The notes beneath the pieces are model-generated. The model ran no database searches. It saw only the letters and a program-made list of their open reading frames with translations, and had not been told where the DNA came from. A program made the position numbers and the translations under genes. Below, one piece after another: positions 7,528-14,668 of a stretch of 23,769 nucleotides of DNA (its first letter is position 1; every line of letters starts with the position of its first letter). This DNA is from a virus. Where the stretch lies: positions 1 to 23,769 of the IMG/VR virus record IMGVR_UViG_3300046007_008166. One strand, given 5' to 3'.

Positions 7528-9750
7528 TTAAGCGAATCGTCCTGAGTTGCCGTATTGTCCTGCACTTGTTTGCCATTTCTGTATAGTATCACCACCTGTT
7601 GATAAGTTGGCTTGTACTACTACTGGTCGATTAGCTAAAGCAGCTATATCATCTCTAGTCACACCACCACCGCTTCCACCTTTCATGGCGTCAGCTATAC
7701 CTGGTGCTGCTACAACTTGATCAGATTTATCAGTTATGAATGAGCCTTTAGGCCCTGATACTATTAGTCGACCACCTGTGTCTATACCACCATCTTTAAT
7801 TTGAGTAGCACCATATACTAATCCACCTACTAAACCAGCGGCTGCTAAACCACCAAGTAACATTAATGGATTGGATAAGGCTGTACCTATACCTTTAGCA
7901 ACAGCAGTGGCTTGTTCTATTTTTCTTAACTTATCAGCTAATAAAATCATTTGAGCCATACCTTGTATTGTCTTAATAATACCTCCAGCTATCATTACTC
8001 CCATAATAGTACCTAATACAGCAGCATTATCTAAAAGTTTACCAAGCATTCTTACAAAGTCACCCATTGGTCCATCCACAATACTAACTAAAACTTCTTT
8101 TAGTTTAGTAAATGTTTCATTTAATCTATCTTGTGCTGCTTGTTGTTCAAGAGATTTCATAACAGATTGTTCAAGTGTTATACCATTCTCTTGAGCATAT
8201 TTTAATTGTTCAGCAGCTGATTTTTCAGCTACATCACCTAACTTAGCAAATTTTTCTTGGTCAATTAAGGTTTGAGATAATTCATCTCTACTCATACCCA
8301 TAGTTTTAGCTATGGATTCTTGTTGTAACCTATTCATTTTGTTGTACTCAACTAAACCACCTGTTTGTTTAGCTAACTCATTCATTAATCCAACTGAGTC
8401 ATTAGTTAAGGCATAGTATCTAGCTTTTTCAAAGTTAAGTTCTTTACCTGTTAATAATTCAGCTTCAAGTTCACTCTGAATTGATTGTTCAAAGTTAAGA
8501 AGTGACTCTCCTATCTTACTTACTTGATCAAGAGTTAAGCCTAAAGATTTAGCTTGTACTACTGCTGCAGCTAATGCTTTTGGATTTTGATTAAAAGTAA
8601 CTAATATACCTCCACTTAATTTAGAGATGTCTTTCATTACATCTCTAGCACTGATCTGAACCCTATATTGTTTATTAGATGCTACAGTACCAGCTATAAT
8701 AGCTTCTTCTGTTTGTTTAAGTGTCTGGTTGTTTAATTTGCTTATAGCAAATAGTTTAGTTGCTTCTTGAGCACTTAAACCTATTGTTTTAGTTAATTCA
8801 GTGAATTGAACTACTTCTTGCTCACTAAACTTAAGTGAAGTACCTAACTCAGCATTTATTTCTTGTAATCCTTTAAGTAAAGTACTTAATGCAAAATTAC
8901 TATCAGTGAATTTACCTGATACTTTGCCTAGACTTTCACCAAATGCTTCAGCTTGTTTAACTGAAATACCTAATTGTTGAGCAGTTTCAGTTTGTTGTTT
9001 ATTTAAAGCTTTGAATGTCTCAAATAATGAACGAAGAGTAAGACCAAAAGTGATGGCACCTAAAACACTATCTAAAACTTTCTTACGAAGTTCTTCTTGT
9101 TCTTTCTTTTGTTGTTGTATTAAGTTAACACCTTGTTTTAGCTTATTATTTCCTTCTTGATAGTTTTGAATTAATCTATCAGTGACTTCAATATTCTTTT
9201 GTATTTGTTCTACTCTATCTTGTTCAGCTTGAGTAGCTTCCATAGCAGCCTCAAGTATCTGTTGAGCTGCTTTAGCTTGTTGTAAAGTACCTGATGCTAG
9301 AGCGGTTTGATAATCAAGTTGAGCTCTTTGTTGTTCAGATTGTTTTAATGCTAAGTCATTTTGAGCTATTGCTAAGTCAGTTTGAATTTGTTTTCTAGCT
9401 GTACCTAAGTCAATTATCTTAGCTTCATTTTTCTGTATTTCTTTTTGTAAATCAATTTCTTTAACTAAACCTTTACCTAATGATTCAAGTAATCTTATTT
9501 GGCTTGTTAAAGTAGCATTTATGCCTCTGTTAATTTTAAGTAAAGTATTAACAGCATCAATATCACCACCTGTGGCGTTAGTTAAATTTTTAGTATTTCT
9601 AACTTGTGTAATAATTTCAGCACCAATATTTCTATTGATGGCTAAAACATCATTAAGTTCATCAGCTAATTTTTTAGCTTCAACTTGAGCAGCACGTAGC
9701 TCATCAGCTGATGGGTCCATAAATAGGCGTGGTGTAAAGTCTGTACGCAT
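7528..9750 (-). CDS. Tail tape measure protein
   Basis: A 740-residue protein. Residues about 15-225 are Gln/Leu/Lys/Glu-rich and strongly predicted coiled coil by eye. Hydrophobic stretches lie at 227-243, 574-606 and 623-650, as in tape measures that insert into the host membrane. The C-terminus has GGRLIVSGPKGSFIT (about 659-673), a pattern seen in gp29-type tape measures. It follows the tube and gp26-like genes, the canonical position. The protein should span the tube lumen, set tail length and leave during injection. At the family rule of about 0.15 nm per residue this predicts a tail near 110 nm. The start is uncertain: ATG at 9750 is used here, but Met11 (ATG at 9720) would leave 34 nt from the upstream element instead of 4. 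No lysozyme domain is visible. Confidence 0.9.
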   Translation of the reverse strand: MRTDFTPRLFMDPSADELRAAQVEAKKLADELNDVLAINRNIGAEIITQVRNTKNLTNATGGDIDAVNTLLKINRGINATLTSQIRLLESLGKGLVKEIDLQKEIQKNEAKIIDLGTARKQIQTDLAIAQNDLALKQSEQQRAQLDYQTALASGTLQQAKAAQQILEAAMEATQAEQDRVEQIQKNIEVTDRLIQNYQEGNNKLKQGVNLIQQQKKEQEELRKKVLDSVLGAITFGLTLRSLFETFKALNKQQTETAQQLGISVKQAEAFGESLGKVSGKFTDSNFALSTLLKGLQEINAELGTSLKFSEQEVVQFTELTKTIGLSAQEATKLFAISKLNNQTLKQTEEAIIAGTVASNKQYRVQISARDVMKDISKLSGGILVTFNQNPKALAAAVVQAKSLGLTLDQVSKIGESLLNFEQSIQSELEAELLTGKELNFEKARYYALTNDSVGLMNELAKQTGGLVEYNKMNRLQQESIAKTMGMSRDELSQTLIDQEKFAKLGDVAEKSAAEQLKYAQENGITLEQSVMKSLEQQAAQDRLNETFTKLKEVLVSIVDGPMGDFVRMLGKLLDNAAVLGTIMGVMIAGGIIKTIQGMAQMILLADKLRKIEQATAVAKGIGTALSNPLMLLGGLAAAGLVGGLVYGATQIKDGGIDTGGRLIVSGPKGSFITDKSDQVVAAPGIADAMKGGSGGGVTRDDIAALANRPVVVQANLSTGGDTIQKWQTSAGQYGNSGRFA

Positions 9751-9754
9751 GTAT

Positions 9755-9762
9755 ATAAATAT
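9755..9762 (-). promoter_or_regulatory. Repeated ATATTTAT element, copy 4
   Basis: Exact 8-mer immediately downstream (in the minus direction) of the hairpin at 9765-9789 and before the tape-measure gene. This is a terminator-then-promoter arrangement. It is 4 nt from the first ATG and 34 nt from the alternative ATG at 9720. Confidence 0.45.
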
Positions 9763-9764
9763 AA

Positions 9765-9789
9765 AGAGCGACTATTTTTTAGTCGCTCT
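9765..9789 (-). terminator. Hairpin overlapping the 3' end of the 94-aa frame
   Basis: Perfect 10-bp stem AGAGCGACTA / TAGTCGCTCT with a five-A loop (minus strand), followed by the T-rich TTATATTTATATA. The stem contains the TAG stop codon and last codons of the 94-aa frame. It separates that gene from the tape measure, so it is a probable Rho-independent terminator or attenuator. The T-tract is interrupted by A, so termination may be partial. Confidence 0.6.
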
Positions 9790-10056
9790 AGCTTTAGTTG
9801 ACATATCAGCTTGTGGTACATTAGGTTTTGCTGGTGAGTTTATGTTTTGTGCTTTTCCTTGTGCTTTTTCTTGAGCTTCATTCATTCTTTCTATATGCTC
9901 ATTTATTTTTTGTATATGATATTTTCTATATTGTATAGGCATATTATATACTTCAGTATAGCTAAAACCACCTTGTCCATGATAAATTAAATCATGAACC
10001 TCACCCATGAATATCGGTTTATATTCCGGCGTCAGGCCAAAAAAAGTTAACTCCAA
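9772..10056 (-). CDS. Small protein overlapping the gp26-like gene (possible frameshift partner, chaperone T-like)
   Basis: This frame runs into the 3' end of the gp26-like gene. The first ATG in frame is at 10008 (MGEVHDLIYHGQGGFSYTEV), 10 nt after the upstream stop. The frame is open and looks protein-like upstream as far as a TTG at 10056 (FFGLTPEYKPIF before the Met). The segment DLIYHGQGGFSYTEVYNMPIQYRKYHI resembles short proteins next to tail-assembly genes in other phages, from memory. The C-terminal third is Gln/Ala/Lys-rich and likely disordered. Position between tube and tape measure is where the T part of G/GT tail-assembly chaperones lies. It may be made alone from ATG 10008, from TTG 10056, or as a fusion by +1/-2 frameshifting at the T7 run. 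Which of these is used cannot be decided from sequence. Confidence 0.65.
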   Translation of the reverse strand: MELTFFGLTPEYKPIFMGEVHDLIYHGQGGFSYTEVYNMPIQYRKYHIQKINEHIERMNEAQEKAQGKAQNINSPAKPNVPQADMSTKARATKK

Positions 10057-10762
10057 TTGGTAGGTTAACGCCCTCCACTACGTCACCATTAGCTCTAGTT
10101 ACGCTAATCTTCATGTTAATGTCTGGAGCGATTTGATTTATATGGCTTTGTAAAGATCTTACGTCTTTAGCTAACATATTATCAACAAATCCTCTAATAG
10201 TGGATTGCTCTCTATTACCATTAATTGCTGTTATAGTATGTTTTAAACGAGTAGTTACATCAAATGAACCTTGTGGGCTTAATTTTTTCATACCCACTAT
10301 TTCCTTATCAATATTTTTCTCATCATGGTTATTTAATAACTTAAATGATACTACTATTTTAGACATTGGTAATGTAAAATCAAAGTCATTTTTACCTGGT
10401 GTGAAAATAGATTCATCAATTGGTTTAGGGTCAAGTGTTGTTAAGTCAAAATTGATTTTTTCATCACCAAGAGAAAACTCATATTCTTTACCATAACCTA
10501 AAATACGAGATGCTATTAATAAAGCGTTTTTGTCACCTACTAATAAGTCATCATAATTGATTGGTGTAATAACCATTGATTGTATTAACTTATCAATCAC
10601 AATACCTTGTTTAATAAAGTTAGTGTTTGTAAGTATATCTTCTTCTTTAGCAGTCATGTACTTCATCTCTACAAAACCTTTAGCTAATGGGGAGTCTACA
10701 GGATATGGTAATCCTTTTGATGGTAGGTCGATTCGTTCAGTTGGGAACTTTAATTCACTCAT
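10019..10762 (-). CDS. T4 gp26-like baseplate / tail-assembly protein
   Basis: A 247-residue protein. The N-terminal segments LPSKGLPYP (13-21), EMKYMTAKEEDILTN (32-46) and DLLVGDKNALLIASRILGYG (72-91) are those I associate with the T4 gp26 baseplate family (the family called T4 base plate protein in Pfam; not searched). In T4, gp26 is needed to assemble the central hub. Here the gene sits between tube and tape measure, the usual place of tail-assembly chaperones, so an assembly-factor role is plausible. The 3' end contains AAC TTT TTT TGG, a run of seven T, inside the overlap with the 94-aa frame. A terminator and an ATATTTAT element precede the gene, so it probably begins a transcription unit. 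The leader is A-rich and has no SD. Confidence 0.8.
   Translation of the reverse strand: MSELKFPTERIDLPSKGLPYPVDSPLAKGFVEMKYMTAKEEDILTNTNFIKQGIVIDKLIQSMVITPINYDDLLVGDKNALLIASRILGYGKEYEFSLGDEKINFDLTTLDPKPIDESIFTPGKNDFDFTLPMSKIVVSFKLLNNHDEKNIDKEIVGMKKLSPQGSFDVTTRLKHTITAINGNREQSTIRGFVDNMLAKDVRSLQSHINQIAPDINMKISVTRANGDVVEGVNLPIGVNFFWPDAGI
10039..10045 (-). other. Candidate +1/-2 ribosomal frameshift site (T7 run)
   Basis: Seven consecutive T on the minus strand, read as AAC TTT TTT TGG in the gp26-like frame and as ACT TTT TTT GGC in the 94-aa frame. A Phe-tRNA can re-pair perfectly with TTT after a +1 or a -2 slip, and translation then continues through the 94-aa frame. A -1 slip would hit TGA almost at once. 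Use of the site is inferred. Confidence 0.4.
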
Positions 10763-10786
10763 AACGTTTTATTTGTTTTTATATAT

Positions 10787-10794
10787 ATAAATAT
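10787..10794 (-). promoter_or_regulatory. Repeated ATATTTAT element, copy 5
   Basis: Exact 8-mer 24 nt before the ATG of the gp26-like gene and 8 nt beyond the terminator T-tract. The leader after it is A-rich and nearly G-free. Confidence 0.55.
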
Positions 10795-10802
10795 ACAGAG
10801 AT

Positions 10803-10831
10803 AAAAAAGGCCATCCGAATTTCGGATGGCC
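10803..10831 (-). terminator. Rho-independent terminator after the tail tube gene
   Basis: On the minus strand GGCCATCCG - AAATT - CGGATGGCC is a perfect GC-rich 9-bp stem (10809-10831) followed by six T (10803-10808). It begins 23 nt after the tube stop codon. It is the clearest terminator in the window and would end the sheath-to-tube transcript. There is no T-tract on the other side, so it works in the minus direction only. Confidence 0.9.
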
Positions 10832-10854
10832 TAAACTTTATATTTAATGGAAAA

Positions 10855-11340
10855 TTAGTAGTTTAAGATACAATAATCCATGGCAATTGTAAGAGCTATT
10901 GTGATATATTGATCATTAGACCAATCATACTCACCAAAGTTAGCTTCCTTTACATAAGCACCTTTTACGATCCATTCACCTACTACATCACCAACAGGAC
11001 CTAAAACGTCAAAGCGTAAATCTTTTTTATAGAAATCACTATATCCATCTCTACCTGTTACTGACTCATGGGCTAAACGGGCCCACTCCATTACTGCTTG
11101 TGCACCACTTGGAGCGATAGGATCATATAATTCTATGTTCATATCATTCCATCTAACTTTACCTTTAACTTTACGGTAAACGTTGATGTGGTCTAAAATT
11201 ATTTCACCTGCGTTAAAGCTTGGAGACGATGCTTTTTTGATCATGTATGTTGGAATACCGTCGATATACATCGCAAAGCGGTTTTGAACTTTTGGTTCAA
11301 ACGCGGTAAACATTATTTCATTTGGGTCTAATACTGCCAT
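10855..11340 (-). CDS. gp19: Tail tube protein, gp19-like
   Basis: A 161-residue protein, almost the length of T4 gp19 (163). It has the family pattern: FEPKVQNRFAMYIDGIPTYMIKKASSPSF, then DHINVYRKVKGKVRWNDMNIELYDP, and near the end WSNDQYITIALTIAMDYCIL. It forms stacked hexameric rings of the inner tube through which DNA passes. It lies downstream of the sheath, as expected, but separated from it by a 128-aa gene. An ATATTTAT element lies 17 nt before the ATG and the leader (AAACACAACACAAC) is SD-less. A strong terminator follows, so this highly needed protein probably has its own abundant transcript. Confidence 0.93.
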   Translation of the reverse strand: MAVLDPNEIMFTAFEPKVQNRFAMYIDGIPTYMIKKASSPSFNAGEIILDHINVYRKVKGKVRWNDMNIELYDPIAPSGAQAVMEWARLAHESVTGRDGYSDFYKKDLRFDVLGPVGDVVGEWIVKGAYVKEANFGEYDWSNDQYITIALTIAMDYCILNY

Positions 11341-11357
11341 GTTGTGTTGTGTTTGAT

Positions 11358-11365
11358 ATAAATAT
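11358..11365 (-). promoter_or_regulatory. Repeated ATATTTAT element, copy 6
   Basis: Exact 8-mer within GTATATTTATATC (minus strand), 17 nt before the tube ATG, in the 41-nt gap after the 128-aa gene. The leader between element and ATG contains no G. Confidence 0.55.
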
Positions 11366-11381
11366 ACTACTAGAGAAAACC

Positions 11382-11768
11382 TTAGATCTTAACATCAGGT
11401 GTACTAGCACCTGAGCCAGCGCCTGTAGCTCTATCCATAGCACCTTTAAATGCTTTAGTAGCTAATGCGTCTAATGTTTTTGGATCTGGAACTTCTTTAC
11501 CGGCTGCTTTAAACTTAGCAACTAATTCTTTTTTAGCTTGTGCTACACCGGCTTTAACAATACCGAATGCTACACCTGCTAAACCAGCGAAGCCACCAAT
11601 CGCTTGAAGAGCTTCCATTGCTTCAGGACTAAGCTCATTTAACTGCTCAGATTCTTCAAGTTTATCTTTTTTGTCTTTTTCTTCTTTAGCTTTTTTATCA
11701 GCTACTTTTTTCTTAATTGCTTCAGCTAATTCTTTAGGAATACGTACTTTGATTTTCTTATTTTCCAT
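11382..11768 (-). CDS. Ala/Lys-rich small protein between sheath and tube, unknown
   Basis: A 128-residue protein. The first 45 residues are highly charged and predicted helical (KKIKVRIPKELAEAIKKKVA and following). A hydrophobic, Gly/Ala-rich stretch at about 55-77 (LQAIGGFAGLAGVAFGIVKAG) could be an amphipathic or membrane-inserting helix, and the Lys/Ala-rich end finishes GSGASTPDVKI. I do not recognise a family. It sits between the sheath and tube genes, which are adjacent in T4. Possibilities are a minor tail part, an assembly factor or an unrelated insertion. It starts 20 nt after the sheath stop, behind a one-mismatch copy of the repeated element. Confidence 0.72.
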   Translation of the reverse strand: MENKKIKVRIPKELAEAIKKKVADKKAKEEKDKKDKLEESEQLNELSPEAMEALQAIGGFAGLAGVAFGIVKAGVAQAKKELVAKFKAAGKEVPDPKTLDALATKAFKGAMDRATGAGSGASTPDVKI

Positions 11769-11781
11769 TTTTATGTTTTAT

Positions 11782-11789
11782 TTAAATAT
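11782..11789 (-). promoter_or_regulatory. Repeated element, degenerate copy 7 (ATATTTAA)
   Basis: 7 of 8 bases match ATATTTAT. It is 13 nt before the ATG of the 128-aa gene and overlaps the sheath stop codon. The mismatch makes it the weakest candidate. Confidence 0.3.
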
Positions 11790-13549
11790 TAAGCGAATGT
11801 TGCACCAGTTGGTTGAACGTTAAAATCTAATCTGATAAATTCAGCAGTCTTAGTTGGTTGTAAAAATATTTGACCTACTAATTGGTTTCTGTCGATTACA
11901 TCAGGTGTGTTGTTTGAATCATCCATTATTACTTGGAATGTATATAAACCTTGTTTTTGTTGAACACTTTCTAAGTATGGAGTAACTTGAGCTAAGAATC
12001 TATTTCTTGTTACAGTTGTATTTTGTTCAAATACTAATGATTTAGCTACGTTACCAATATATCTCTTAAGAGCGATTAATAATCTTCTTACATTAATTCT
12101 ATCTAAAGCACTAGCTTTTGATTGTAATGTTTTCTGACCATATGCTGTAACTCCAATATTAGGGAAAGTAGCAATTGGATTAACTTTACCAGCATATAAT
12201 GTATCACGATCTGATGGTGATAATTTTCTTTCAGCTTGAATAACACCACCAATACCACCTCTATTTAAACCTGCAGGAGCAAACCATTCAGCACTTACAT
12301 CATCGTTAAATGCGTAAACACCAGGCATTACAGTTGAAGCAGGTACCCAAACTAACTTGTTAGTTTCTTGAGACACTACTTGAACCCATGGCCAATAAGC
12401 ACCAGCATAGTTAGTATCAATAGCTTGAGCTTGAGTTACTGAAGCACCCAATGTAGAACCAAAAGGTACTAAATCAGTTATGTAGAAGTAATCACCTCTT
12501 GCTTCAGCGTTTTGAATAAAGCTAGCATCAGCTACATGATACTGAGCTATAATACCAGGAGCTGATAATAATGAATAGTCATATTCATCTTTATTAGCTA
12601 GGATTGAAGAGGCTGTATAATAGTTATCTATTGTTGCATCTGAACGTAAACCTTGAGTTGTAAAAGTACCGTTAGAAGCTATATCTGTATTTAATGAATT
12701 TCCAATGTTTGGAATGTCGTTACCTGAAGCAGCACCAAAAGCACCACCTACTGAACCACTACCAACTACTGGTAATGAACCAGACCAGCTATTTCCAGTT
12801 CCATCAGTTCCAACACCACCTGCATTATTAAAATAATTAGGAGTTGAAGCTACTGATTTAACACGAACGTAACGGCTAGCATTTGGATAGCTACCAGAAA
12901 TTTGAATATACCAACTACCATTTCCATCAGGTTGAGGTGATTTTTTATAGTCACCAATCACTGCTGCGATGTAGTTAGGTTGTAATGGATCTAAAGAAAC
13001 ATTAGGATAAGTTTCTAAAACAACTTTGCTGTTTTGATTATCATCACCTCTACGGATCAATACTGAGAATGTACCTGTTTTAGTGTTTGTATTTGTTACT
13101 TCCCAACGAACGTTATCAGCTGTACCATTTGATAATGAGTTATTACTTAGAATAGTACCTTCGTTATTGTTTATAGTACCTACATTTAATGTTTCTAAAA
13201 CAAATGAAGGAGTGACTGCACTAGCAGTTGTAGCAATTAAACTTGAAGTAGCAGGAGTAAAAGTACTAGCAACAACTCTTGTCACTAATATTGTACTACC
13301 ACCCTGTAAGAAATAATTATAAGCTGCAACTGAAGTTAAGAATTCATAAGCAGCACCGCCACTAATGAATGAACCACCAAATTTGTTTTTGAAATCACTA
13401 TATGAAGTTACAACAGTTGGAACGTTAGGTAAACCCTTAACTGTTGGACCTACTAACGCTAAACCTACGGTAACTGGACCTTGTGTTATAAATGACTGGT
13501 CGTTTTCTACGGTTAGTACGCCTGGAGAGATTAATGTTTCTTGCGCCAT
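11789..13549 (-). CDS. gp18: Contractile tail sheath protein, gp18-like
   Basis: A 586-residue protein (T4 gp18 has 659). The N-terminus SPGVLTVENDQSFITQGPV...GLALVGPTVKGLPNVPTVVTSYSDF is the hallmark of phage sheath proteins. The C-terminal assembly domain is also present: DRINVRRLLIALKRYIGNVAKSLVFEQN, then RFLAQVTPYLESVQQKQGLYTFQVIMDDSNNTPDVIDRN, then IFLQPTKTAEFIRLDFNV. The middle (about 100-330), rich in Asn/Ser/Gly/Thr, is the variable surface-exposed part. It polymerises around the tube and contracts to drive it into the host. The leader is SD-less and has an ATATTTAT element 25 nt upstream. A hairpin separates it from the genes before it. Confidence 0.96.
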   Translation of the reverse strand: MAQETLISPGVLTVENDQSFITQGPVTVGLALVGPTVKGLPNVPTVVTSYSDFKNKFGGSFISGGAAYEFLTSVAAYNYFLQGGSTILVTRVVASTFTPATSSLIATTASAVTPSFVLETLNVGTINNNEGTILSNNSLSNGTADNVRWEVTNTNTKTGTFSVLIRRGDDNQNSKVVLETYPNVSLDPLQPNYIAAVIGDYKKSPQPDGNGSWYIQISGSYPNASRYVRVKSVASTPNYFNNAGGVGTDGTGNSWSGSLPVVGSGSVGGAFGAASGNDIPNIGNSLNTDIASNGTFTTQGLRSDATIDNYYTASSILANKDEYDYSLLSAPGIIAQYHVADASFIQNAEARGDYFYITDLVPFGSTLGASVTQAQAIDTNYAGAYWPWVQVVSQETNKLVWVPASTVMPGVYAFNDDVSAEWFAPAGLNRGGIGGVIQAERKLSPSDRDTLYAGKVNPIATFPNIGVTAYGQKTLQSKASALDRINVRRLLIALKRYIGNVAKSLVFEQNTTVTRNRFLAQVTPYLESVQQKQGLYTFQVIMDDSNNTPDVIDRNQLVGQIFLQPTKTAEFIRLDFNVQPTGATFA

Positions 13550-13574
13550 GTTTTTATGTATGTTTTATCTAATG

Positions 13575-13582
13575 ATAAATAT
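13575..13582 (-). promoter_or_regulatory. Repeated ATATTTAT element, copy 8
   Basis: Exact 8-mer 25 nt before the sheath ATG, in a 132-nt non-coding gap and beyond the hairpin at 13612-13645. This is a natural place for the promoter of the sheath-tube unit. Confidence 0.55.
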
Positions 13583-13611
13583 GAAGGGATTGATATAAAA
13601 CGATAAGTATT

Positions 13612-13645
13612 GGAAGAGCCCCATCATCGCTGACGGGGCAATTCC
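13612..13645 (-). terminator. GC-rich hairpin before the sheath gene (terminator or leader structure)
   Basis: Minus strand GCCCCGTCA - GCGA - TGATGGGGC: a 9-bp stem with one G-U pair closed by a GNRA-type tetraloop (13618-13639). It can be extended by GGAA/TTCC across a 2x2 internal loop. It lies 37 nt past the stop of the 72-aa gene. No T-run follows directly (TCTTCCAATACTT), so it may be a terminator of weak type, an mRNA 3'-end stabiliser or a structured 5' element. Confidence 0.45.
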
Positions 13646-13681
13646 TATTTACTCCTAACACCTAACAATACATATTATAAT

Positions 13682-13900
13682 CTATGATATCTCACCTGTT
13701 TCTACATTAATTGAGCCAGTGCCATACTTAGTATTTAAGTCAGCAGCTAATGCTTGTTCTTGTAGAGTTAAGTTATCATATTGGTTTAATAAATTACGCT
13801 TTTGCAATTGATTCTCACCTAAACTATATGCTATATCAGCGTATTGTTTTCTTATATTTTTCACCTGTTCTAATTCTTCAGGTGTTAACTTATTACTCAT
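13682..13900 (-). CDS. Small helical protein upstream of sheath, unknown
   Basis: A 72-residue protein, predicted to be mostly two coiled-coil helices, ending KYGTGSINVETGEIS. Similar tiny proteins (EEL..i..i......lG..e.qk..ll.....L..qe..l...l..kYG.g.i....Gei) are, as I recall, common in phages of Bacteroidota, with no known function. Its ATG overlaps the end of the 166-aa gene by 8 nt, so the two are translationally coupled and may work as a pair. A hairpin follows. Confidence 0.75.
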   Translation of the reverse strand: MSNKLTPEELEQVKNIRKQYADIAYSLGENQLQKRNLLNQYDNLTLQEQALAADLNTKYGTGSINVETGEIS

Positions 13901-14393
13901 CTACCTTAATTAATTTAAAGAATGTATTATAAACACCATCTGTCTCTACACTTTCAAAATCTTCTAGTTTAAAAGCGTGGTATTCAAGTTCACGTTCTTC
14001 ACTTAGTAAAGCGTTAAAATCATTTTGGAAGCTAATGAAGTCTGGGTTGTAAACTTTGACAGGTACTTCTTCTTCAGTACCGTCTTCTTTAGTAATTTTT
14101 GTTTTTACAACTTCACCATTTTCATCTACTTGGTCAATTGCCATTGGAATACTAATAGCACCATCTTCTTCTTTACCGTATTTCTTAATCAATTCTTCCT
14201 TAAGTTTCTCTACTGATTCTTTCTCAGCAGCAACTTTTTTGTTAAGATCAGTTAACCAATACTTAGTTACTAACTTAATCTTTTCACTTAATAAACCTTT
14301 AGAAACTACTTCACCTGTTTGTTGGTTCGTAACTCCATTAAGTTCACTTTCTAAAGCATAGAATTCATGCAACTTTAATGTGATTTTTTCCAT
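13893..14393 (-). CDS. Conserved-looking phage protein, 166 aa, unknown
   Basis: An acidic, Glu/Lys-rich protein starting MEKITLKLHEFYALESELNG, with NQQTGEVVSKGLLSEKIKLVTKYWL at about 23-47. Residues 53-72 are predicted helical or coiled coil; a charged loop with DENGEVVKTKITKEDGTEEE follows, and the C-terminal half (NDFNALLSEERELEYHAFKLEDF) is probably helical. The style resembles DUF1617-type small phage proteins, but this is a weak memory match. It starts 3 nt after the membrane-protein stop and overlaps the 72-aa gene by 8 nt. A soluble scaffold or assembly helper is possible; no function is shown. Confidence 0.75.
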   Translation of the reverse strand: MEKITLKLHEFYALESELNGVTNQQTGEVVSKGLLSEKIKLVTKYWLTDLNKKVAAEKESVEKLKEELIKKYGKEEDGAISIPMAIDQVDENGEVVKTKITKEDGTEEEVPVKVYNPDFISFQNDFNALLSEERELEYHAFKLEDFESVETDGVYNTFFKLIKVDE

Positions 14394-14396
14394 ATA

Positions 14397-14645
14397 TTAT
14401 TTTACTTTTTTAGCTTGTTTTTTAGCTTGTGGTTTTTTAGTTGCTGATTGTTTAGCAACTGGCTTTTTAGCGGCCGCTTTAGCTACAATAGCTTCAACGA
14501 TAGCTGGTTCTGGGGTAGCTTCAGGAGCTAAGTCATGAGATTCATCGTGAAGTTTTACTTCAACTTTTTGTTCTTGTTTTTTGTTAACTGAATAAGCTAC
14601 AAATCCTGCAACTGCTAACAATAGAATAATAATTAATAAAGTCAT
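14397..14645 (-). CDS. Single-pass membrane protein with histone-H1-like Lys/Ala/Pro tail
   Basis: 82 residues from the ATG at 14645. An N-terminal membrane helix TLLIIILLLAVAGFVAYSV is followed at once by positive residues (NKKQEQK), which predicts a cytoplasmic C-terminus. Next come an acidic Pro-containing linker and a Lys/Ala/Pro-rich end (AAAKKPVAKQSATKKPQAKK), like the tails of histone H1 and bacterial Hc1-type proteins. A longer start at 14696 exists, but it would place the ATATTTAT element inside the coding sequence and add a second hydrophobic stretch, so the shorter start is preferred. Possible roles: tethering DNA or RNA at the membrane, or a lysis accessory such as a spanin-like part. 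No spanin lipobox is seen, and the function is unknown. Confidence 0.7.
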   Translation of the reverse strand: MTLLIIILLLAVAGFVAYSVNKKQEQKVEVKLHDESHDLAPEATPEPAIVEAIVAKAAAKKPVAKQSATKKPQAKKQAKKVK

Positions 14646-14668
14646 AAATTGTGTTTTTAATGCTATAT

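Noticed and set aside
10039-10045. Standard -1 frameshift at the T7 run
   Set aside because: A -1 slip leads to TTG GCC TGA, a stop after two codons; only +1 or -2 reaches the 94-aa frame.
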